Source: Botryotinia globosa (taxonomy: Eukaryota; Ascomycota; Leotiomycetes; Helotiales; Sclerotiniaceae). Taken from it: a DNA stretch of 64,000 nucleotides. The notes under the pieces were generated by a model. The model searched no databases and had not been told where the DNA came from. It saw only the letters and a list, made by a program, of their open reading frames with translations. The stretch covers positions 1,362,501 through 1,426,500 of the forward strand of contig RCSZ01000011.1 in assembly GCA_014898425.1 (NCBI GenBank). The letters are read 5' to 3'. The translations under genes and the position numbers were made by a program. Positions within the stretch are counted from its first letter, which is position 1. Every line of letters begins with the position of its first letter. Positions 56,074 through 64,000 of this stretch are shown here, one piece after another.

Positions 56074-58136
56074 ATGGACCCAATCAGTGCTGTAGGTATA
56101 GCTCTCAGTGTAGCATCCTTGGCTGGTCAAGTGTTTACAGGATGCATTCAAGGTATATGATTCCCTTGATCTTTGGAATCAATTTATTGGATATTGATAT
56201 CATTATTGTCAGGGATTCAATTCATCATCACAGCAAAAAATGTCCCTGAAGAGTCAAAATACTACAATTTGAGACTGCGGATGGAACAGCAAAGATTATT
56301 TGCATGGAGTGAAACTTCCGGTCTGCTAGACCTTGATAATCTAAATGATCAAAAGATTCGCGAGTCCAATACATTTGTCATCCATCGAACCACCATCCTA
56401 GACCTTCTTGTTCAAATCCAATGCTTGTTCAAGGAATTCGAGAATTCCCAGAGGAAAAATAAGCACCTCAAAGTTACCCCTGACTTCGTGTCAGATGAGA
56501 ATTCCATCGATGATCCAGCGAAAGATGCCTCCAGTGCTCATGTACCATTGTCCGAATCGAGAAGGAAATTCATAATGAAAGCTATGAAATCCTTCAAGAC
56601 CAATACCACGGATCAAATCACTGAGGGAGCACGACGTCTTTGGTGGACAGCCTTTGACAAGGAAGCATTTGAGATTCTTCTTCAACGTTTCTCCACTCTC
56701 AACGATAATATGACGGATATCCTTGATACTCGTTTGCAAACCGAGATTCATCGGACGACTCAGGATACAAACCGAGGTGTATTACAACTTCACAAAGATC
56801 TTTCTTCTTTATGCCAATTGGTAATGGCTCTGAATATCAAGCTGGATGCTCGAACGTATCACACACCATCGGTCCCTCATGATTATGCGGACGACAATAA
56901 TTCGGGCTTAAAGCTCTTGTCCCAGCTTGCCAAATTCAAAGCATTTAATGAATCAATTAATCCCACGACTGGAAGTTTAACATGGGATGAGGCGACTGGA
57001 AATGCTCTTTCACTGGGGAGACCAAATGACGAAAGGATGAGTCTCGAAATTGCTAAGTCTAGCATCCAACTTGCTCCTGAAGAGGATTCGATAGATGGAG
57101 ATGCCATTAGGCGTGAGGCTACATATTCCCACGATGGTATTGACGAACCAGTATGGATTGAATGGAAAGAGTATGATTGCACTCCTGGTGCTACCTCTCC
57201 ATCCCCCCTCATAGTGGACCGCGTCCAGAAACTTGCTGCACTCCTTCATCACGAGCCGAAACCGGAAGCTTTCCGAGTTCCTCATTGTCTTGGATATTTT
57301 GATAACCTTACCTCCGAGCCTAATTCTCCCTCTTCCGACTCCGAAGAAGATGAACCTCCCGAGGCACGTATTGGAATTGTTTTTCGGAAGCCACAATCAA
57401 TTGAGACCTCCCCTACCTCTCTCATCCAATTGTTCTCGAACTACCCCAAACCTCGAATCACTGATCGTATAAAATTAGCTCATGCCTTATCTAATTGCTT
57501 GTTATATCTACATTCCGTGAATTGGCTTCACAAAGGATTTCGATCGCATAATATAGTATTTTTCCCAGTTACATCGAATGATGGTAAACGTCAAATTGTG
57601 AACTGGGATCAAGTATATTTGAGTGGCTTTGATTTTGCTCGACCAGCTAGAAAGGATGAAACGACAGAGATACCAGGAGATGGTGAAGAGCATAATATGT
57701 ATAGACATCCTAGTACTCAAAATATTGGATTTGGTCCAAGAGAGAGTGAGTTGTCTTTCCAGAAATTTAATGGTCAATGATACTGATTTTGTTCCCAGGC
57801 TACCGAAAAAGCTTCGATATATATAGTTTTGGTGTAGTATTAGTTGAGTTATGTTTCTGGAAATCAATAACCGAGATTATGGCTGAGATCAGTGGACGAC
57901 CTTTGAAGAGAGCAAAGAATGTACAAGAAATTCTTATGGGTGAAGAGATGCTGTCGAAAATAGGAGGTGAAATGGGTGAAATAGTGGAAGAGGTCGTAAA
58001 GAGATGTGTAGTCGGTGGTAAAGAGTTAGGGGTAGAGGATGGAGAAGATGAGATGGGCGATGAAAGAGTTGCCTCGAAACTTGGTATGAGGTTTTTCGAA
58101 AATGTAGTCAAAAAGCTGGGCGATGTCAAAGTCTAA
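56074..58136 (+). CDS. HeLo-domain protein with C-terminal pseudokinase domain
   Basis: Exons: 56074-56152, 56213-57745 and 57799-58136 (649 residues). The N-terminus MDPISAVGIALSVASLAGQV followed by FTGCIQGIQFI is typical of HeLo domains, the membrane-attacking helical domain of HET-S and related fungal incompatibility and cell-death proteins. The HeLo part (about 1-220) continues YYNLRLRMEQQRLFAWSE and ends in long helices. The C-terminal part (about 360-640) is kinase-like: HALSNCLLYLHSVNWLHKGF then RSHNIVFF occupies the catalytic loop (about residue 466) but has HKG where active kinases have HRD, so the catalytic Asp is missing. The DFG position reads SGFDFARPA (about 499), and SFDIYSFGVVLVELCFWKS is the alpha-F region. 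This is a predicted pseudokinase. The layout recalls MLKL (helical executioner plus pseudokinase). Similar HeLo-kinase proteins exist in many ascomycetes; activation of HeLo by the kinase-like domain is inference. Confidence 0.88.
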
Positions 58137-60126
58137 AAATTGGACGTACCTTGGAGTATCAATACACATGAAAGTCCAAACTGAACCAGACTGAATCGAA
58201 TGTCCCGTAACCTCACTTTTCGGCTGAATCCTGAAACATTTCGAAACAGCACATGTTGGGTTCACAAGAACACTTTTAGATAATGCCACCGGCTGTAGAT
58301 TCCATGTCCATACTTACATATATTGGGTAACTATATCTGTAAACCGACGATCTTAAGCACTGCCAATCCCCAGATGAGATTTTCTGATCACAAGATTGAT
58401 CAAAAATTACCGTCATAGACGCCATGCCCAGACTCCAAATGTATCCCGTATGCCTCATAAATACTACGACTCTATAATACTACCAAAACATATGTATGTC
58501 AGCAGTGCCAATACGTTATACAACGTTTCGACGAACTAGGAAATTAGACTCCAAGTTCCAACTTCAGACAATGGCAAGAAAACTCGCCACGTTGACGGTA
58601 AAAAGTAAGCGAAAGCGATATCACATTCATCCCGCACTTACCGTGAATATCGAAGATCGTTAAGTATGCATATTACATATGTAATCACGGCTCATCATGG
58701 GCACAAATCCATGAGTAGACTTGATCTACGTAAACAGAATCAAGTATGCAGGTAGTGTAGACGCAGAGTTCAACTCACCATCAAGCCATGAAGTGCACGA
58801 ATTGACACAGCATAGATTACATGTAAATCCATCTTAACATAATCTCACATATATGTAATGTACGTAGTAGACACAACATGAGTGCCTCGAGAGCGACTGC
58901 GTACCTGGACTGGAAGCGTACGAAGTATAGACTAGGATCAAGTCGGGCGGTTGAGAGTCGTATGATTTGGCGTTGTGCGGCATGAAGTATGTACTTGGAT
59001 ACGTACGTGGATTTCTCTTCGGATATCTGAATTTAGACATCTTTCCAACCGTCTTTTCCTCAAAAGGTGAGTTTGAAGATTTACGAATAGTTGTGTAATC
59101 AAAATTCTCAACAGTCATCGACAACTTCATCGCTGTCTTCAAAATCCGGTATCTCATCATTCATCACAAAGCATCTAAACTCTTCTCATATCTACCCAAT
59201 TCATAACACAAACACCCTTCCCATCCCTTCCGTACACCACCGGAAGAAAACAAATCAACAGTACAACCCTATAGGCGCAGTCAAAACGAGAGTCAAAACG
59301 AAATGCTCTGTCACTCTGTACTCGACCTGTATCACTTGTATGACTTGTGTAACATATACTCGAGCCGGCTGAATCCGGATAAAGTTCCTATATGCTGTGT
59401 TTAGATATATATTATGTATGGACTAATATTTGGGGCTATACACGCAGCATATGAATGGATGAATGGATGAATGGATGAATGGATGTGGTAATACCGTGGG
59501 GTGAGGTGATGAGGAGATGGCTTGCTTGGTGAGAGACGGGTGAAGAGATAAGATGATGTGGTGAAGGCTCGAGCGTACTGTAACGTCTGGCTGAATGTTT
59601 GTGGATGGATGGGTGATTGATGAGGAGTGTGTATGTGAAGAGATGGATGACGATTATACTACGATATGTATGTAATAAGTTCCAAAGTTGGTGAAATTGA
59701 GATCATCATGATCAATGATTACTGATTAAGCGTCTTCAGTCAGGCTTTGGGTATTGATTGCTGATGTTGCAATATAATATCCTTATTTGATTTAATGAAT
59801 TGAAAGGATTTTTCATACGAGAGGAGAAATATATACAGCCTTGCTTCATATACTATCGGAAGTCCAGAAATATGTACATAACAAAATGAATACTAAACAA
59901 AACAACTCTTGAAACCCCAAGGATAATCTATATAAACAATTCCTCACACTTATTAATGTACAACACTGTGTCCGCATGACATCTGATCACCACACTTCCC
60001 AAAGCTGCCACCACCCGTGCCGCGTTCTAGTACCTCATCCCCTATCAAGTAACATCCAAGCCATTTTTAGATCTCCAAATCCCAAAGTCTTTCCAATCTT
60101 GTCAATTCATTCACCAAATTGTGCTT
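58137..60126. other. Intergenic region with an 8-bp repeat
   Basis: About 2 kb between convergent genes. It holds a GAATGGAT repeat (59453-59484) and GATG-rich DNA near 59460-59660. Short open frames show no family resemblance. The last ~180 bases are probably the 3' untranslated region of the ABCG gene. Confidence 0.45.
59453..59484. repeat. 8-bp tandem repeat GAATGGAT
   Basis: Four perfect copies in intergenic DNA. Confidence 0.85.
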
Positions 60127-62861
60127 TTATCGTCTAAAATACATAGCACCCAAGCCCAAAATCCTATATACAAAAATAATTGCAATTAAAATACCTACCC
60201 ATTCACCGGTCTTGCCGGTCTTGTATCCACTGTGCTTCGTCAGTAAAATTCTAATGAAAATCTAGATTGTGTAGGAGGGAGCAAAACTTACTATTGATCT
60301 AAAACTCCCTTACCACTAATTTTACATTGAGGTGCGAGATCGGTGATGTACATGCATTGACAGGAAGTTCCGCAAGTATAGTCTCTTTCTGAAAACTCAT
60401 TGACCATCATTCCTTGAAAAACGTACGTCTATTGGTATGCATTAGCATTACTGTTGTATCATGGCCACGAGTGGTACAAAGTATCTCGATAAGAGATTAG
60501 AGATTAGAGATTAGAGATTAGAGAAAAGAGAATATACCTGATAATCAATGTAATGAAATACATATCTCCAAAACACATTAAGAATTTGTGGAGGTACCAA
60601 GAAACCACCGACGCTCATCCACAGTCCATTTGCAAAAGCAGTGAGAGCAAGGGATATCACAAATGAAGGAAATAGAGAGGATATAAGAACGACAAGTGAT
60701 TCGGCAGCGAGAAGATCGAGAAACAACCACATTATCCATGTGAAGAAGGCAGGAGCTGTAGGTCGGAAATTGTTGAGAAAATATGTTGTCACCGAAAAGA
60801 GAAACGATATCAAAACTGGATATAATGTTAGTTGAGCATCAGAAAACACAATTATGGACATACATAGATAAGGTAAGCCAATGATGAAGTTCGAGAGCAT
60901 GAATGCTGTAGGACCATAAAGACCATTTGCTCGCTCTTTGATAAATGTAGAACGATCTTCGAGAAAAGATGGAACATAAGCGACAGCCATAAAAGACATG
61001 AAAGCTGAGCCAAAGAACTAGAATTCGTTAGTCATAAAATGTATCCCTTGAAGAATACAGTACTCACAATAGCATTGATGAAAGGTTGAATTTCACTTTG
61101 ATCCGTTTTAAGACGTAACCAAACTGTACCCATCATAATAGCAAGCCCCATATACATCGCAATACGAATACCATATGCGACCACATCTCGGTAACTCTTG
61201 ATGAATGCTCTGTGTACCAATGTCATCAATATATTGAAAAATCCACCACGCGAGGAATCGGCCACGGGTAAAGGCTTGACATGTTGCAGTGTATGCTGAA
61301 TTTTATCATGCATTTGACGAAAAGTGGACGAAGCCAGCCAAGATTGATAAATTTGTAGTAGTCTTTCCTGTGATTGTGACTGATTGGCTGCAAAGTCGGT
61401 ATTCATAAGATCAAGGAGGTATTCCGAAGCATTCATGTGGAGTGGGATCGGATATCCTATGGATTCGAAATGTTGATTGACTTCTGTGACAGGACCGAAG
61501 TAATGCGATTTTCCTCCGGATAATAATAATAACTTATCGAATAATTGGAAAGTAGAGGTTGAAGGTTGGTGAATACTTGCTATAACAATCAACTAAATGA
61601 TCAAGTCAATATAAATCTTTAATAATAGTGGCAATAACTAACATTGTTTTGTTTTGCAACCTCTTTAACAAGAGACATCACTTCCCAACTAGCTGCAGAA
61701 TCCAAACCAGATGTAGGTTCATCCAAGAAAAGAACTTTCGGTTCAGTGATGAGTTGACTGGCAACACTAACTCGTCGTTTTTGTCCACCACTAATACCTT
61801 TCTGAATTGGTGTTCCAATAATGGTATGTGCCTGATCACGAAGACCGAATGACTTTATCAAGCCTCTGATCCGTCTCATTCGCTCACTTTTCGTCAATGA
61901 ACTAGAGAAAAGTTAGTTCGCAGAACTATGAACCTAAAGCTAACCATCGTACCTTTTATGAGCAAGACGAGCCGCAAAATTCAACGTTTCCTGTACTGTC
62001 AAAGAGCCTATGAGAGCATCCTCTTGTTCAACATATGAACTCATATTTCGGAAAACACTTTGAGACGGACTTGATCCATTGACCAGTGTCTTTCCCGTCA
62101 CAACCGCTTTCGCAGCTGCTTTTCTATGAGCCAAAACATTCAACAGAGTCGTCTTTCCACAACCACTTGGTCCCATCAAAGCACATATCTCTCCTACAAA
62201 CATATTAGTGTCCCCCATTTCTCTGAGCTAACCATTCCAAAAAGAATTACTGACCAGCTTCAACAATACCACTAACATCATCTAGAATCGCCTTTGATTC
62301 TTTCGTTTGATTGTCCTTCACAGTAACCGTCACATCCTTCCATATAAAATTCCGAACGGTAGTATTATTTAGATGAGTATCGTCAACGGCCGATAGTTCA
62401 ACATCAGTCATGAATTGAGTACGATGTTCCATATCATAATCTTGCTCAGCCTTTCCCGAAGCTTGTGAAAGTGTGCTGCTGGTCGTGTCTGTCATAGTGT
62501 GATTCGACTCAAGCTCGAATTTGTCCAAGTCCCTCTGGAAAGGTATCCGGATTCCGAACGATTCGCAATTCTCGAGTGATGACTTCTGAACTTCCCGAAT
62601 CCTGATTGAATGGTCGTTCCGAGTCTTGATGGAACTCGGTTCTTCGAAATCTTGTCGATCTTCAAAAATTGGTAGTCGAGGAGAATCGAATGGAGAAGTA
62701 AAAGGGTTGTTATCTCGGAATTGAGAATTAAATTGACTCAGAGGAATATTTGAAACTATGTTGTGAGACTTTGATTTTTGCCAATGAGTTTGATTTGACC
62801 CTGTGTTCGAAGGACATTGAGACCTTTCTCCAACGTAGGGTGCACAGCTTTTATATTCCAT
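60127..62861 (-). CDS. ABCG-type half ABC transporter
   Basis: Exons: 62861-62255, 62193-61953, 61901-61643, 61592-61068, 61017-60538, 60428-60292 and 60229-60127 (783 residues). The order is nucleotide-binding domain then membrane domain, as in the WHITE/ABCG group. Motifs: Walker A GPSGCGKTT (about 210-218), VTGKTLVNG, Q-loop region SSYVEQEDALIGSLTVQETL, ABC signature ISGGQKRRVSVA, Walker B VLFLDEPTSGLDSAASWEV and H-loop IASIHQPSTSTFQ. Six helices follow (for example YGIRIAMYMGLAIMMGTVWL and LWMSVGGFLVPPQILNVFWR). A cysteine-containing outer loop (RDYTCGTSCQCMYITDLAPQ) comes before the last helix (WVGILIAIIFVYRILGLGAM). An unusual ~175-residue hydrophilic leader precedes the domain. Half transporters dimerise; lipids, sterols or hydrophobic metabolites are typical cargo, unknown here. 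An AGAGATT repeat lies in the fifth intron. Confidence 0.93.
60492..60523. repeat. 7-bp tandem repeat AGAGATT inside an ABCG-gene intron
   Basis: About four and a half copies within the intron between the exons ending at 60538 and starting at 60428. Confidence 0.8.
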
Positions 62862-64000
62862 ATTTACCCTTCCGATACTGATGACTGCACAGTCAATTGT
62901 GTGTAATACAAAACTTAAAATTCCAAACTGAGCTAGGTATTATTCAGCCTGTCTGACAACATAAGCCAAAGCATTCCAGCTCTGACACGGTGATACCGTA
63001 CGATATCGCAACACAAGGAAACGTCCGAAATACGAAGCGACCTTGGTATAAAACTTACTATGGAGAATTCGCCGATCGGAGAATACAAACCTTATAGTAG
63101 ATTAAGAATTATATGAAGTCAGGCAACAGTTATATTCCAACATTAATCTGCAGGTCCCCGATTCCTGTGGGAACAATATGAGCGCGAAGCATTTGGTGGG
63201 GTAATTGAGTACCACTCGAGCCACTGGATACTTTCCTGGGAATTGGGGATTGAAGAATTGGTAAAGGTGGGGCAAAAATAACGATCGTGCATTTATATTA
63301 AGCCGCCTTACTGGCTCCAATCTTCAACTTGCTAAGGCTTAGCGAGGTCCCCGAGAAGAACTAGAGGTAGTAGGTAAGCGTAGTAAGCTACTACCATACC
63401 ATTGACTTCCCAAGATACTTCGCCGACACGGCATTCAATAGAGCATTGACGTAAGTAACAAGTCGGGAAAATAAGGTATAGATACATACAAAGACAACAA
63501 TATACTAAAAGATAACCATGTGAACTCATGAGAAATGTTAGAAAGGTCCCTTGAATCAGTTAGTTTGATTCCAGTCAAGGTGATTCTGGAAGAAAACTAT
63601 GTCAAAGTCGTCGGATTACTTGGCTCCGTTTCTTGTTCGTTACTTACAATTCTCATTCCTCATGGCGGCTAAAATCGTTATCATTGTTTTGTAGTGATGT
63701 AAGAATCCTAAGACTGGGGTGCATATAATAAAGATTCCATGCAACCACAACGCTTTTTGTACTAGCCGTTGAGTATAAAGTATGCAATGTCGCCGACCAA
63801 ATCAAGGTACTTTGGCTTTCTCAATTATACCGGCTGCGGCATAAACGGACGCAGTGTCGCCGACCGGAGCAGATGATCTTGACTCATCCAACGGCGGAAA
63901 ACGGTGGAAAAAGGGGTTTTGAAGATGCGAATCAAACGTCAGAGGTTGGTACAGCAAAACTGAATCTTCCGTCCATGCATTTCCTAGCACACCAACTTCC
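62862..64000. other. Upstream region of the ABCG gene and right window edge
   Basis: Probable ABCG promoter. The motif GTCGCCGACC occurs twice (about 63789 and 63856). A minus-strand frame open from the window edge (64000) to a stop at 63802 (about 65 codons) could be the last exon of a gene lying beyond the edge; it contains HRFPPLDESRSSAPVGDTAS, but no splice site or family supports it firmly. Confidence 0.35.

Noticed and set aside
55679..56151. Open frames on both strands before the HeLo gene
   Set aside because: They overlap each other and the first HeLo exon in other frames, and match no family.
1..64000. Biosynthetic gene cluster around the Zn2Cys6 and ABCG genes
   Set aside because: No polyketide synthase, peptide synthetase, terpene cyclase, P450 or other tailoring gene is present between or beside them.
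1..64000. CRISPR array or bacterial-type operon
   Set aside because: Direct repeats in the window are simple tandem repeats without unique spacers, and the gene structure is eukaryotic.

Overview
This window reads as nuclear DNA of a filamentous ascomycete. Most genes are split by short introns of about 45-80 nt with GTAnGT-type donors, CTAAC/CTAAT branch sites and YAG acceptors. The gene families point to a plant-associated Leotiomycete such as a Botrytis or Sclerotinia relative: a GH28 rhamnogalacturonan hydrolase with a cellulose-binding tail, a creD-like arrestin, a HeLo-domain protein, a Zn2Cys6 factor and an ABCG transporter. The organism is inferred from gene content, not from a match.

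Layout. A partial repeat protein runs off the left edge (1-667, minus). Then come the chaperonin subunit CCT5 (2152-4027, minus), the rhamnogalacturonan hydrolase (6020-7803, plus), a small membrane protein (8666-8947, minus), an MCH1-type MFS transporter (10214-11881, minus) and a creD/Rod1-type arrestin (12812-14941, minus). From about 15 to 23.7 kb the DNA is gene-poor: a 17-bp minisatellite, a 366-bp element with terminal inverted repeats, an AT-rich island (about 18.4-20.8 kb) that looks like a RIP-mutated repeat, and an orphan multi-exon gene of which four C-terminal exons can be read (21058-21529, minus). Gene-dense DNA resumes with a disordered fungal protein (23801-25733), an aquaporin with both NPA boxes altered (26640-27995) and a multi-C2H2 protein (29007-32640), all minus. 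A divergent HSPA12-type Hsp70 (33482-36099, plus), a tRNA-Gly-like gene (36776-36846, minus) and a coiled-coil protein (38830-39753, plus) follow.

The right half carries an amidase (40020-41842, minus), a small secreted protein (42040-42784, minus), elongin C (about 43838-44682, minus), an AUR1/PAP2-family sphingolipid enzyme (46358-47667, plus), the Hsp90 co-chaperone Wos2/p23 (48910-49956, minus), ESCRT-III Vps24 (50764-51561, plus), a Zn2Cys6 regulator (52567-54723, minus), a HeLo-pseudokinase protein (56074-58136, plus) and an ABCG half-transporter (60127-62861, minus).

The genes do not form one biosynthetic cluster. Loose functional links can be seen: two protein-folding factors (CCT5, Wos2) plus an Hsp70-like protein; membrane traffic and ubiquitin-linked turnover (arrestin, Vps24, elongin C); and transport or plant interaction (rhamnogalacturonan hydrolase, MFS, aquaporin, ABCG). 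The most notable single locus is the HeLo plus kinase-like gene, which resembles MLKL in layout and lacks the catalytic aspartate of an active kinase. Splice models below were built by hand by requiring intact reading frames across every junction; the sums of exon lengths are divisible by three in each gene given with an exon list.
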